Assembly (NCBI GenBank): GCA_025356665.1
Contig: JANXRV010000118.1
Location: 24,566 to 88,565 of the forward strand
From: CAITSH01 sp025356665
Lineage (GTDB): Bacteria; Pseudomonadota; Gammaproteobacteria; Burkholderiales; SG8-39
DNA length: 64,000 nt
Direction of reading: 5' to 3'
Position numbers and translations under genes: made by a program. A model generated the notes under the pieces. The model saw only the letters and a list, made by a program, of their open reading frames with translations. It had not been told where the DNA came from and did not search any database. Within the stretch, counting starts at the first letter, position 1, and each line of letters begins with the position of its first letter. This document shows positions 16,957 through 26,328 of this stretch, piece after piece.

Positions 16957-17339
16957 ATTTTCTGCTCGACACGCATTTGCTGCTCTGGGCGGCCAGCGCG
17001 CCGGAGCGGCTTTCGGCCAAGGCGCGCAGCCTGCTTTTGGCGACCGAAAGCCGGCTTATCTTCAGTACTGCCAGCCTCTGGGAAATCTCCATCAAGCGCA
17101 CGCTCGGTCGTGTCGACTTCAATGTCGATCCGCGCCGCCTTTGGCGCATGCTATTGGTGAACGGCTATACGGAATTGCCCATCAACAGCGAACACGCTGT
17201 CGCGGTAAACGATTTGCCGCCGAGGCACAAAGATCCGTTCGATCGGATTCTTGTAGCCCAGGCGCGTGTCGAAGGGATCGTATTGCTGACTGTTGATAAA
17301 GCGGTGGCCAGCTATGGCGAGGGCGTGCGCAAGGTTTGA
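16953..17339 (+). CDS. PIN-domain toxin (VapC-like)
   Basis: 128 residues beginning at a TTG that overlaps the antitoxin stop (TTGA). PIN-domain acidic residues are visible: D in FLLDTHLLLW, E in SLWEISIKRTLGR, and D in HKDPFDRILVAQA plus the late D of LLTVDKAV. PIN toxins are Mg-dependent ribonucleases. The layout (antitoxin first, overlap) is typical of a type II module. Confidence 0.9.
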   Translation: MNFLLDTHLLLWAASAPERLSAKARSLLLATESRLIFSTASLWEISIKRTLGRVDFNVDPRRLWRMLLVNGYTELPINSEHAVAVNDLPPRHKDPFDRILVAQARVEGIVLLTVDKAVASYGEGVRKV

Positions 17340-17956
17340 GCCCGCTGCGGGCGGACCTGGGCAGGGCTTTGATTGAGGTGAATTCTGCCGTCTACAGTGC
17401 CTTTCGCCGTTCATGCTTTCCGCCCTGTCGGACGGCCGCGCAGAAGTGGATATGATTATTTTTTATTTCTCAAGGAGTGAATCGAAGTGCAGACCGCAAG
17501 AACCCGCGCCATAGACGCTATTTCCTGCTCACCGGCCAGGTGCTGTCATCGAAGCAAGCGCAGGATCTCAAAAAGCGCATGAACGAATTGCTCGGCTAGG
17601 GTCTGGCGCTCGAAGGCCTGGCCGCGACACAGCGCGCGGCAAAGTAGGCGGGCAGCTACCTTTTCACTTCGACATACTTGATCCGAGATTGCGCAGATTA
17701 TTGCGCTACCCGGGCGAGGAAAAGTCCTTGTTATTTTGTCGTGGACCAAGCGGCATTATGGCTGGAGAGTGGCTCTGGACAAGGGTTTTGAGGGATTTTG
17801 TGGGCAATCAGAGCAGGGGAAAGCCCGGGTTCCCGGTAAAATTCGCGGTCCGAGAGTCCCGTGCCCTGCGGGATGTTGTTTTATCCGTCGAACAGATTTG
17901 CAGCGCACGCCGGCACAGAGTGATGCCCAGCCCCAGCGCATTCTCAGGGGAAGCTC
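17340..17956. other. Degenerate region without a clear gene
   Basis: Several short coding-like stretches, e.g. one ending FLLTGQVLSSKQAQDLKKRM before a stop near 17600 and one around 17740 (SWTKRHYGWRVALD). Stops and frame changes break all of them and no family was recognised, so these look like gene remnants. Confidence 0.4.
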
Positions 17957-18328
17957 GTGCTCGACTACTTGATCAGGCAAACCGAAGGCATCATGGTGTT
18001 GCTTCCCCAACCGCCGCTAAGCAAGGCCGATTTCGACGGCCTGTGCGCAGCCGCAAATGCTTATTTGGCCAACCACGCCAAGCTGCGCGGCCTGCTCACC
18101 CAGTCAAAGGACTTTCCCGGCTGGGAGAACTTTGCCGCATTCAGCGCGCACATGCACTTTGTCCACGACCACCACGCGAGGGTCGATCGCGTCGCCATCG
18201 TCACCGACAGCCACCGGGGCGGCCTCGCCGAATCACGCAGCGCGCACCTTACGGTGACTGAAATCAAGCACTGTCCGTTGGCCGATGAGGCGCGGGCGCT
18301 AGTCTGGCTGGAGACGGCGATACGCTGA
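17957..18328 (+). CDS. SpoIIAA-like/SEC14-type STAS protein (DUF3478)
   Basis: 123 residues from a GTG with AGGGG upstream. It matches the layout of the SpoIIAA-like family: an N-terminal segment, a first helix (SKADFDGLCAAANAYLANH), the strand KLRGLLTQSKDFPGWE, then HARVDRVAIVTDS and a closing region with VTEIKHCPLADEARALVWLETA. These small proteins may bind lipids or partner proteins; the function is unproven. Confidence 0.7.
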   Translation: MLDYLIRQTEGIMVLLPQPPLSKADFDGLCAAANAYLANHAKLRGLLTQSKDFPGWENFAAFSAHMHFVHDHHARVDRVAIVTDSHRGGLAESRSAHLTVTEIKHCPLADEARALVWLETAIR

Positions 18329-18583
18329 CCTCGCTTTGCGTTGATGCCTTGAGTCACACGCGATATCCGGCAAGCCTGTAGCCAGACCCGCGACTACAAG
18401 GCTGCCAGGCCTTGAAGGCTCCGGTGAAGTGGCGCCCCCTGACGTAGCTGCTGGCATCGCGTCGCAATCCACCCTGCGGGCGCACCAAAATCTCGCACTC
18501 CGGCGCAGCAACGGACATTGCTTGCCTGGCGATTGGCTATCGGGTATAAGTTTTAACCACTCCATTCGGAAAAAGGCGCCGCT

Positions 18584-19282
18584 ATGCACCCCTATGTCAT
18601 GCCTGAGCACATCAAGGAACGCGTTTTGCAGCGGCAGGGAAAACCGTTTTCCCATGATGCGATTGCCGCGGAACGCACGGCCCTGGTCGTTGTCGATATG
18701 CAGAATTATTTTGTCGCCGAGCATTTCGCACATTCGGTGCCGCTGTCGCGCGCCATCGTGCCAAACATCAACCGCATGGCCAAAGCCCTGCGTGCAGCCG
18801 GCGGCACCGTGATCTGGATCCAGACCACGGCAACCGGCGCCTTGCAGCACTGGGGACGGCATCACGAACACATGCTCACCGAGCAGCGCATGGAAAAACG
18901 CCTTGCCGGCCTTGCCGAGGGCTCGGACGGCTACCAGATTTATCCCAAGCTCGAGGTTCTTCCCGCCGATGTGCGCGTCAAGAAAATCAAGTACAGCGCG
19001 CTGATCGGCGAGTCGAGCAACCTGCTCGAAATACTCAGGCAGCGCGGTATCGAAAGCGTGCTGATTACCGGCACAGCCACCAACGTGTGCTGCGAATCGA
19101 CCGCCCGCGACGCCATGCTGCTTGACTTCAGGGTGGTGATGATCTCCGACGGCAACGCCAGCTGGACGGACGAAGAGCACGCCGCAACGTTGAATAGTTG
19201 CGCGGTGTTTTTCGGCGATGTGATGACCACGGACGAGGTGACCACCCGTCTGGTGCCGGCGGCCCGGCGCAAGAGCGCCTGA
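18584..19282 (+). CDS. Isochorismatase-family cysteine hydrolase
   Basis: 232 residues with the family catalytic triad in order: D in ALVVVDMQNYF (about residue 46), K in KIKYSALIG, and C in ITGTATNVCCESTARDA, preceded by the expected cis-peptide region. Members hydrolyse amides or N-carbamoyl groups (nicotinamidase, N-carbamoylsarcosine and biuret-type) or vinyl ethers. It lies next to a convergent NMT1-type ABC importer, so a role in using an imported nitrogen compound is plausible but not shown. Confidence 0.85.
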   Translation: MHPYVMPEHIKERVLQRQGKPFSHDAIAAERTALVVVDMQNYFVAEHFAHSVPLSRAIVPNINRMAKALRAAGGTVIWIQTTATGALQHWGRHHEHMLTEQRMEKRLAGLAEGSDGYQIYPKLEVLPADVRVKKIKYSALIGESSNLLEILRQRGIESVLITGTATNVCCESTARDAMLLDFRVVMISDGNASWTDEEHAATLNSCAVFFGDVMTTDEVTTRLVPAARRKSA

Positions 19283-19327
19283 CGAGACCGGCGCGCACCG
19301 CTTGCCGTCACAAGCGGCGGCGCCGTT

Positions 19328-20155
19328 TCAGCGCCGTTTCATCACCGCCAGCTCAAGATAGTAAATCGCCAGGTACATCAGCGCTGAAATGATGGCGAGC
19401 AGCGTGATGGCGGTCATAACAATGTTGAGCTTGAATATCTGGCTGCCATACTGAATCAGGTAGCCCAGTCCCAGTCCGGCCGACTGGAACTCGCCGACGA
19501 TCACGCCAACCAGCGAAAGCCCGGCGTTCACCTTGAGCGCCGCGATCAGCGTCGGCACGCTGCCCGGCAGCACCACCTTGCGCAGCATCTGGCCGCGTGT
19601 TGCGCCAAAGGTCTGCGCCAGCTTGAGCTTGTTCGGGTCAATGCCCTGAAAGCCGCTGTAAATCATGAGTATGGTGATAAACAGCGATATCGCCAGCGCC
19701 ATGCCGTACACCGACAGTGTCGCACCCAGCCACAGGTAAAAAATCGGCACAAACGCCGTCTTCGGCATCGCGTTGGCGACCACCAGATAGGGATCAAGCA
19801 CCTTGTACAGTCCGTTCCACCACCACAGCGCCGATGCCGCGAGCGTGCCCAGCGCCATGGCCAGCGTCAGGCCCACCGCCGTGGCAAACGCCGTCGATGC
19901 GGTGTGCTGCAGGATACTTGGCGACTGCGAGGTTTCCTGCAACAGCTCGACGAAAGTGGGCCACAAGGCCGAGGGGTAGCTGGTCAGCAGCGGGTTGATG
20001 ACGTGCATGCGCGGCAGGATTTCCCAGGCGATCAGGAATACCACCAGCAGCGCGAGCTGCCAGGCACGGATCGAAAACCGCGCGCGCCGCTCCGCGCGCA
20101 GATAAGCCTTGTAGCGAGGACTGGAGCCCTCGCCCTTTGCGTCAACCTTCGACAT
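19328..20155 (-). CDS. ABC transporter permease (SsuC/TauC type)
   Basis: 275 residues with about six membrane helices and the permease coupling loop (LAQTFGATRGQMLRKVVLPGSVP), typical of BPD_transp_1 permeases for nitrate, sulfonate, taurine or pyrimidine precursors. The start was set at an ATG (20155) that overlaps the ATPase gene by 14 bases instead of the longer frame. It is the last gene of a receptor-ATPase-permease operon. Confidence 0.85.
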   Translation of the reverse strand: MSKVDAKGEGSSPRYKAYLRAERRARFSIRAWQLALLVVFLIAWEILPRMHVINPLLTSYPSALWPTFVELLQETSQSPSILQHTASTAFATAVGLTLAMALGTLAASALWWWNGLYKVLDPYLVVANAMPKTAFVPIFYLWLGATLSVYGMALAISLFITILMIYSGFQGIDPNKLKLAQTFGATRGQMLRKVVLPGSVPTLIAALKVNAGLSLVGVIVGEFQSAGLGLGYLIQYGSQIFKLNIVMTAITLLAIISALMYLAIYYLELAVMKRR

Positions 20156-20933
20156 GAACTTCGAGCTCCTGCCACAGTCGATTGAAATAAGCATTGAATT
20201 CGGGCGTGCTGCGAGCCGCGAACGGCGTCGGACGCCGGCCCTCGGCGCTCGGGTATTCAATGCGGTGGTCAGACTTCACGCGTCCGGGCCGGCGCGACAA
20301 CACGATGACACGGTCAGCCATGGCGACCGCCTCGCCGATGTCGTGCGTGACAAGGATGGCGGTCTTGCCTTCGCGGCGCAATATATCGCACACCTCGTCA
20401 GCAAGCGCGATGCGCGTCTGCGAGTCGAGCGCGGAAAACGGCTCGTCAAGCAGGACAATATCCGGCTCGGTGCAAAGCGTTCGCGCCAGCGCGACGCGCT
20501 GGCGCATGCCGCCTGAGAGCTGACGCGGCAGGTGATACATGAACGCGCCCAGCCCGTACTTGACCAGCAACTGCTCCGCGCGCCGGCGCGCTTTGGCCGG
20601 ATCGGCACCCTGGATTTCCGCGCCGAGCAGCGTGTTCTCGAGAATCGTGCGCCACTCGAACAAATAGTCCTGTTGCAGCATGTAGCCGATCTTGCGGCTC
20701 GCGCCGGCCACCGCCACGCCATCGACCATGACCGCGCCGTCGGTCGGGGAGAGGATGCCCGAGATCAGCGACAGCAGCGTGCTCTTGCCGCAACCGCTCT
20801 GGCCGATGATGCTGACAAATTCGCCGGTGGCAATGGAAAACGATATGCCAGACAGCGCCTCGGTCTCACCCTCGGTGCTGAAGTAGCGCAGATTTACATC
20901 GCGAAGCTCGACTTTCGGGCCAGATGCATTCAC
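20142..20933 (-). CDS. ABC transporter ATP-binding protein (SsuB/TauB type)
   Basis: 263 residues with Walker A GQSGCGKST, Q loop around LQQDYLFEWRT, signature LSGGMRQRVALARTL, Walker B IVLLDEPFSALD and the H-loop VTHDIGEA. It energises import with the adjacent permease. It starts one base beyond the end of the receptor gene's stop, so the genes are co-transcribed. Confidence 0.9.
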   Translation of the reverse strand: MNASGPKVELRDVNLRYFSTEGETEALSGISFSIATGEFVSIIGQSGCGKSTLLSLISGILSPTDGAVMVDGVAVAGASRKIGYMLQQDYLFEWRTILENTLLGAEIQGADPAKARRRAEQLLVKYGLGAFMYHLPRQLSGGMRQRVALARTLCTEPDIVLLDEPFSALDSQTRIALADEVCDILRREGKTAILVTHDIGEAVAMADRVIVLSRRPGRVKSDHRIEYPSAEGRRPTPFAARSTPEFNAYFNRLWQELEVHVEG

Positions 20934-20934
20934 G

Positions 20935-21945
20935 TCAGGGCTTCGCTTTCCTGGCGAATTCCGTCAGGACGATATCGTCGTATTTCACGCGCTTTTTCAC
21001 ATCCAGCACACCGCCCTCAACCAGCAGGTCCTGGAATTTTTCTAACGGCTTGGGGTCGATTACCGGTGAATTTTTCCACAACTTGAGCGTGCGATAACGC
21101 TCGATCGCGGCGGCCAGCGTCGGCACATTGACGCCGGGGAAGAACTCTACCAGCACCTTTACAAGTTCTGCGGTCGGTGCCTGCTCCACCCACTTTTGCG
21201 CCTTGAAAATTGCGTTCGTCCAGGCCTGGATGACCTCGGGATTGTCGCGAATGTAGCGGTCTGTCGCCATGAACGAGGTGTAATCGGCAAATCCGACCGT
21301 CTGTCCGATTGAAGCCACGGCAAAGCCCTTGCCGTCAACCTCGAGTTGCGAGGCATCGGGTTCGAGAAAGATCGCATACTGGTTTTGCCCGGCAAGCCAG
21401 GAACCCATGCGCGCCGGCGGGGCAAGGTTATTCGACAGTTTCAGGTCCTTTGCCGGGTCAAGGCCGTTTTTTTTCAGCGCCGCTTCAAGGAAAACCAGCG
21501 GCGTACTGCCCGGGCGAAAGCCGAGCACCTCGGCCCCGCGCAGCATTTTCCAGTCGAACTTGTCGATCTTCTTGCGCGACATCAAAATGAAGCCGTCGGT
21601 GGAGGTCAGTCCGGCGAAAATCTTCACCTTGGTGGGCGATTCACTGGTCCAGACATAGACCGCGGTCTCCGGCCCGATGAGCGCAATATCAGCGGCATTC
21701 GACAGCAACGCCGCCATCGCCTTGTCGCCGCCTTGCGCCGTGAACATGCTCACATCAAGGCCCGCGTCCTTGAAGTAGCCCTTGGAAATGGCGACGTACT
21801 TGGGAGCGTACAGCAGTGAACGAACGACTTCGGCGTAGCGCACCTTGGTCAGGGGCTTGGCGGCTTGCGCGTGCACAACGGCGGGCAGGGCAAGGGCAAT
21901 GAACGCTACCAGCGCTACCTGCGCCAGGGTCAGGCGATTAAACAT
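20935..21945 (-). CDS. ABC transporter substrate-binding protein (NMT1/SsuA-like)
   Basis: 336 residues from ATG 21945 with GGAG seven bases upstream. A Sec signal peptide (LVAFIALALPAVVHAQA) leads to an NMT1/THI5-like fold: KVRYAEVVRSLLYAPKYVA, GYFKDAGLDVSMFTAQGG, then the switch region (ALIGPETAVY). Such receptors bind small molecules including pyrimidines, sulfonates and aromatic sulfonates. First gene of the importer operon; the intergenic region to the divergent thiamine-diphosphate enzyme may be shared. Confidence 0.85.
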   Translation of the reverse strand: MFNRLTLAQVALVAFIALALPAVVHAQAAKPLTKVRYAEVVRSLLYAPKYVAISKGYFKDAGLDVSMFTAQGGDKAMAALLSNAADIALIGPETAVYVWTSESPTKVKIFAGLTSTDGFILMSRKKIDKFDWKMLRGAEVLGFRPGSTPLVFLEAALKKNGLDPAKDLKLSNNLAPPARMGSWLAGQNQYAIFLEPDASQLEVDGKGFAVASIGQTVGFADYTSFMATDRYIRDNPEVIQAWTNAIFKAQKWVEQAPTAELVKVLVEFFPGVNVPTLAAAIERYRTLKLWKNSPVIDPKPLEKFQDLLVEGGVLDVKKRVKYDDIVLTEFARKAKP

Positions 21946-22431
21946 GAATGTCTCCGGTGAGTGAGTGAAAATTGCCACGGCGGCGTGCATCACGCAGGTA
22001 TGCATCAGCGCTGCCAAAAACCGATTTAAACACAATCCACCGCCCCACGCGTCACGCCACAAGAGTAAGGCGCGGCTTTTTTACGCACAAGTTGGCGGCG
22101 TGAGAACGTTTCCTAAGCGCCTTTATTGAAGCCCGAAGCGGCGAGCGCAAAGGCGATTGCTCTGCATACGAGCAATCGACTGGATAAGGCGTACAGGCCT
22201 GGCGATTTCAGCAATTCAGCCGATATTCCCTGGAATACGGCATTCCGCGGCAAGTTCGCCGACGCCATCGAAGATCACCGGGCCAACATTTTGGGTTCGG
22301 ACTAGAATCAAGCGCGACGTCTGCTTTTGTCCCGAGATCGGGGCAAGCAGCAAAGGGGCAAAGGTCAAGGCACAGGCGCGGGATATTACAAGCGCAAGCA
22401 CCGCAACCACCACTTTCGAGGGGGATATGAC
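21946..22431. promoter_or_regulatory. Divergent promoter region with a dyad
   Basis: No gene supported in these 486 bases between two divergent transcription units. At 22154-22178 a perfect nine-base dyad CGATTGCTC / GAGCAATCG surrounds a seven-base loop, a candidate operator or hairpin. GAGGGGGAT at 22419-22427 is the Shine-Dalgarno of the next gene. Confidence 0.5.
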
Positions 22432-24396
22432 ATGACACGCAAGCATCCGCAAACTCAGGCCAGTCGAAGGCAGTTTCTGGGCGGCGTCATTGCCGCCGGC
22501 GCGGCCAGTGTCGTGACCGCGCCCGCCGCGTCTGCCGCCGACGCGGCGTCGCCGCGCGCGCCCTCGGCGCTGCCCCCATCGGGCCGGGTCGCCGCGCTCG
22601 AAACGGCGATCCCGCAGGAGCTGGGCCGCATCAAGGGCAAGCCGGGCTCGGACTTCATGGTTGATGTGATCAAGTCGCTCGACATCAAATACCTGCCCTC
22701 CAACTGTGCCTCGAGTTTTCGCGCCATCCATGAGTCGCTGATCAATTACGGCGGCAACACCATGCCCGAGTTCCTCTCCTGCATGCACGAGGAATCGGCG
22801 GTGGCCATGGCGCACGGCTACTTCAAGGTCGCCGGCAAGCCACTCTTGACGCTGTGCCACGGCACCGTCGGCCTGCAGCACGCCAGCATGGCCGTCTACA
22901 ACGCCTGGTGCGACCGCGTGCCGGTGATCGTGGTCGGCGGCAACGAGCTTGACGCTGCGCACCGCCCGCCCGGCGTGCCCACGGTGCATTCGGCCCAGGA
23001 CATCAACGCCCAGGTGCGCGACTACACAAAGTGGGATGACACCCCCGTGTCGCTGCAGCATTTTTCACAATCTTTTGTGCGCGCCTACAAGATCGCCATG
23101 ACGCCGCCCTACGGCCCGGTGGCCATTTCGCTTGATGCCGGCCTACAACAAGAGCCGATGAAGGAATTCGACGGCAAAATGCCGACCATTCCGCGCTACA
23201 CCCCGACCTCGCCGCCGCAGGGCGATACGGGCGCGGTGAAAGAAGCGGCGCGCCTGCTCGCCGGCGCGGCCAACCCGGTGATCGTGGTTGATCGCGCGGC
23301 GCGCACGCCGGCGGGCATCGGCTTGCTGGTGCAACTGGCGGAACTGCTGCAGGCGAAAGTCGTCGACCAGGCCGGGCGCATGAATTTTCCGAAGACGCAC
23401 TACCTTACCGCCGAGGCGGGAGCGGTCAATAATGCCGATGTCATCATCGGCATGGAACTCAGCGACTTCTGGGCCACGGTGAACGCCTTCACCGACAACG
23501 GCGACAACCACGGCATAGGCAGCAACTCAACGCGCATCAAGCCCGGCACCAAACTCATCAGCATCAATTCGGTCGAGCTCAACACCAAGGCCAACTACCA
23601 GGACATGCAGCGCTTCCAGGAAGTCGACGTGGCCATGGCCGCCGATGCCGAGGCCACGCTGCCGGCACTGATCGAGGCGGTGAAGGCCGCGATCCCCAAC
23701 GAGCGCAAGGCCGCCATCGCACAGCGCGGCGAAGCACAGCGCAAGGCCTACGCCGAAACTAGGGCGCGCGCGCTGCAGGCCGCCGCCGTCGGCTGGGACG
23801 CCAGCCCCATCAGCACCGCGCGCCTGGTGATGGAAACCTTCGCGCAGATCAAGGGCTTTGACTGGTCGCTGGTGGGCGCGGACAGCCCCGGGTTTTTCTG
23901 GCCGACGCGCTTGTGGCCGATGGAAAAGCATTATCACTGGCTCGGCCGCTCCGGTGGATACGGCGTCGGTTATGGCGCGCCGGCCTCGATAGGCGCGGCG
24001 CTCGCCAACCGTGACCTTGGTCGTTTTTCGGTGTGCTTCCAGCCCGACGGCGACCTGATGTATGCGCCCGGCGTGCTGTGGACAGCGGCCAAGCACAAAA
24101 TTCCGCTGCTGTCGGTGATGCACAACAACCGCGGTTACCACCAGGAACTGATGCACGTGCAACGCCTGTCCAACTTCAGGAACCGCGTCGTCAACCGCGG
24201 CGGCGACATGGGGCCGGTAGGTACCAGCATCATGAATCCGGACATCGAGTACCACAAGCTTGCCGAGTCGATGGGCTGGTGGGCCAAGGGGCCGATCAAG
24301 GATCCGGCGCAACTCGCCCCGGCCTTGAAGGAAGCGATCGCGGTGGTGAGGTCCGGCCAGCCGGCGCTGCTCAACGTCTGGACGCAGCCGCGCTAA
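22432..24396 (+). CDS. Thiamine-diphosphate-dependent enzyme with Tat signal
   Basis: 654 residues. The N-terminus has a textbook twin-arginine signal (SRRQFLGGVIAAGAASVV then an AAD cleavage region), so the folded enzyme should be exported. The rest has the acetolactate-synthase/pyruvate-oxidase layout: a pyrimidine-binding domain with the conserved Glu (CMHEESAVAMAHGYF, about residue 120), a central domain, and a PP domain with QPDGDLMYAPG...HNNRGY, the thiamine-diphosphate motif with P in place of the first G. The reaction is unknown; 2-oxo acid decarboxylation or oxidation is typical. ATG 22432 was chosen from its strong ribosome binding site. A cytochrome c gene follows 15 bases later. 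Confidence 0.85.
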   Translation: MTRKHPQTQASRRQFLGGVIAAGAASVVTAPAASAADAASPRAPSALPPSGRVAALETAIPQELGRIKGKPGSDFMVDVIKSLDIKYLPSNCASSFRAIHESLINYGGNTMPEFLSCMHEESAVAMAHGYFKVAGKPLLTLCHGTVGLQHASMAVYNAWCDRVPVIVVGGNELDAAHRPPGVPTVHSAQDINAQVRDYTKWDDTPVSLQHFSQSFVRAYKIAMTPPYGPVAISLDAGLQQEPMKEFDGKMPTIPRYTPTSPPQGDTGAVKEAARLLAGAANPVIVVDRAARTPAGIGLLVQLAELLQAKVVDQAGRMNFPKTHYLTAEAGAVNNADVIIGMELSDFWATVNAFTDNGDNHGIGSNSTRIKPGTKLISINSVELNTKANYQDMQRFQEVDVAMAADAEATLPALIEAVKAAIPNERKAAIAQRGEAQRKAYAETRARALQAAAVGWDASPISTARLVMETFAQIKGFDWSLVGADSPGFFWPTRLWPMEKHYHWLGRSGGYGVGYGAPASIGAALANRDLGRFSVCFQPDGDLMYAPGVLWTAAKHKIPLLSVMHNNRGYHQELMHVQRLSNFRNRVVNRGGDMGPVGTSIMNPDIEYHKLAESMGWWAKGPIKDPAQLAPALKEAIAVVRSGQPALLNVWTQPR

Positions 24397-24411
24397 CCGG
24401 GAGCCATGACC

Positions 24412-24816
24412 ATGAAACCGATCCGCCAAGCCGCACTCGCCCTCACCATTGCAATCGCATCGGGCATCGCCTGCGTATCCGGCAACGCCCTCGCCGCCGA
24501 CCCCGCGGGTAACGCGGGTAACGCGGCTAACGCGGGTAACGTGAGTAACGTGAGCAAGGGCAAGACCGCCTTCATCAACCACGGCTGCTGGCAGTGCCAC
24601 GGTATCGTAGGGCAGGGCGGTGCCGCCGGCCCCAGGCTCGCGCCCGAGCCCAAGCCCTGGGAATTTTATGCCTCCTTCGTCCGCCACAGCGCGGGCCCGA
24701 TGCCGCCCTACACCGAAACCATTCTTTCCAACGCCGACCTCGCCGACATGTACGCCTACCTGAAGTCGCTGCCCAAAACGGCCGACTACAAGGCCATTCC
24801 GCTGCTCAACAACTAA
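24412..24816 (+). CDS. Periplasmic c-type cytochrome
   Basis: 134 residues: Sec signal peptide (ALALTIAIASGIACVSGNALA), a low-complexity linker made of GNAGNAANAGN units, one haem site CWQCH and a later Met ligand region (GPMPPYTE). A class I monohaem cytochrome. ATG 24412 is favoured over 24406 because GGGAG sits eight bases before it. Immediate position behind a Tat-exported thiamine-diphosphate enzyme suggests it accepts that enzyme's electrons. The linker is encoded by a nine-base tandem repeat (GGTAACGCG-like). Confidence 0.85.
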   Translation: MKPIRQAALALTIAIASGIACVSGNALAADPAGNAGNAANAGNVSNVSKGKTAFINHGCWQCHGIVGQGGAAGPRLAPEPKPWEFYASFVRHSAGPMPPYTETILSNADLADMYAYLKSLPKTADYKAIPLLNN

Positions 24817-24854
24817 GCAAGGCGGCCAGCGCCTGGCCGCGCTGGCGCCGCGCC

Positions 24855-25350
24855 CGCGCCTGCATTGGATTCATTTTCATGGGGTGCTCGCCCTCAATGC
24901 CCGACTGCGTGCGGCGATCGTGCCTGGTCGTGTCTGGTTGTGCGTGGCCGTGCGCGTGTTCGACATGGACCTCGAACACCGCCCGCAGTGTGGTGGCGCG
25001 TTCAAGATCATCGCCGCCACTGGGGCGCCTGCGCTGATTGTAAGGATACTCACGCACCCGGGTTTGCCTGCCCGCGCGCCGCCGCGCTCACCGGCGCGGC
25101 CGCTGCCTCTCTTCCGGGCAGCTTGATATGCAAGGCGAGAACGAAACCGCAACAGCGCCGACGATCCCGCGCAGCCTGCGCTTGCACAGGACGGTAAGAG
25201 GGCGTCGAAATCGGCCTCGACGGGCCGACGCAGCGAACAATAAACCCGCACGAGAGGGGGATTTTTACCCAATACCACGCGGTTTGCCGCTTCCGGGGCT
25301 GGCTATTCAATCGCGCGTGAAGAAAAAGGTGGTTTGAATTTTCTATACAC
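24855..25350 (+). mobile_element. Decayed IS91-like element, larger copy
   Basis: The frame reads FHGVLALNARLRAAIVPG, then DMDLEHRPQCGGAFKII, VRILTHPGLPARAPPRS and ends PLPLFRAA at 25126: the C-terminal part of an IS91-family transposase, without its Y2 catalytic region. A non-coding tail of about 220 bases follows, ending GGTTTGAATTTTCTATACAC, matching the tails at 2520 and 50613. Confidence 0.8.
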
Positions 25351-25412
25351 ACGAATTGGTAATTGATTGTTGAGGCCCCGCCCGGGCGCATTGCCCGCAG
25401 CCTGCCAAACGA

Positions 25413-26270
25413 TCATCCGGCCCGGATCTCCCACCAGTTGCGGTCCAGGTCGCTGAACTGGAACGAAACCAGCCCGTCCTCTCGCGTCACATCCCCCAGC
25501 GCGGTGATTCCCCCCGCCTCGCCCAAGGCCGCAAACTTGTCATGCGCCCTCGCAACTTCGGCCTCGGACGCAACCGACAGGCTGAAGCGGTTCGCCACCG
25601 ACAGGAATTTTTTCCGTTTCGGCATGGGCAGAACGACGATGTACCAGGGCGTGGACGGGTGCCTGATATAGGTCGAAATCCTGCCGCCACCGGCAATTTC
25701 CAAGCCCAGCACAGCAGCGTAGAAGCGCTGGCTCGCTTCCTTGTCGTCGCATTCCAGGGTGCCGTGGGTGAGCGCCTGCGGGACATAGCCGCGTCCGGGA
25801 AAGTCCCGCTCTCTCAGCAGATCGGTTGCCTTCCAGTGCGGCGCGGCGATGCTGCGGCCTTCTGCCGCCGCCTGCGGATCGTAGTACTCGATTTCCAGGG
25901 TGTTGCCGCCGGGCTCGTCGAGGTAAATCGAGCGTGCGAAATGCGTGGCGTGGGGTTTCATCACCTTCTTGATGCCGTAGCGCGCCTTGTTGGCATCGAC
26001 GTAGGCATAAGCGGCGTCAATTTCCGCGGGGTTGGCGACGCGCACGCCGTAGTGGTTATTGTGCGGCTTCTCGGACGCATCGGCGTTTTCATGCACGACA
26101 AGCCGCCAGGCGGTGTTCGGGTGCTGCAAGGTTGCGCTGCCCCCGTCGCGCGCGATGACTTTCATGGCCAGCAGGTCGGTCAGCACCGGCAGCGTGTCGG
26201 CCAGCGAACGGCATTCGTAATGGCCGTGGGTCAGTCCTGTGGGCTTGAGGGGGGAGAGGGGTTCGAGCAT
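25413..26270 (-). CDS. Two-domain VOC (extradiol dioxygenase-like) protein
   Basis: 285 residues with two vicinal-oxygen-chelate modules. The first shows metal-ligand positions H (LTHGHYECRS), H (NNHYGVRV) and E (GNTLEIEYYD); the second starts ALTHGTLECDDKEASQRFY and ends DRNWWEIRA. The layout resembles catechol 2,3-dioxygenase-like proteins. It is divergent from an FAH-family gene, pointing to aromatic or carboxylic acid catabolism. The substrate is not identifiable. Confidence 0.8.
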   Translation of the reverse strand: MLEPLSPLKPTGLTHGHYECRSLADTLPVLTDLLAMKVIARDGGSATLQHPNTAWRLVVHENADASEKPHNNHYGVRVANPAEIDAAYAYVDANKARYGIKKVMKPHATHFARSIYLDEPGGNTLEIEYYDPQAAAEGRSIAAPHWKATDLLRERDFPGRGYVPQALTHGTLECDDKEASQRFYAAVLGLEIAGGGRISTYIRHPSTPWYIVVLPMPKRKKFLSVANRFSLSVASEAEVARAHDKFAALGEAGGITALGDVTREDGLVSFQFSDLDRNWWEIRAG

Positions 26271-26328
26271 ATGGCCAAGCTTACCAGCGTGAGATTGGTT
26301 ATGCTACGACCGATAACAAGGGGCCTCG

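Noticed and set aside
23527..24687. 386-codon ORF antisense to the thiamine-diphosphate enzyme
   Set aside because: Histidine/arginine/glycine-rich shadow frame typical of GC-rich DNA; the opposite strand has real motifs.
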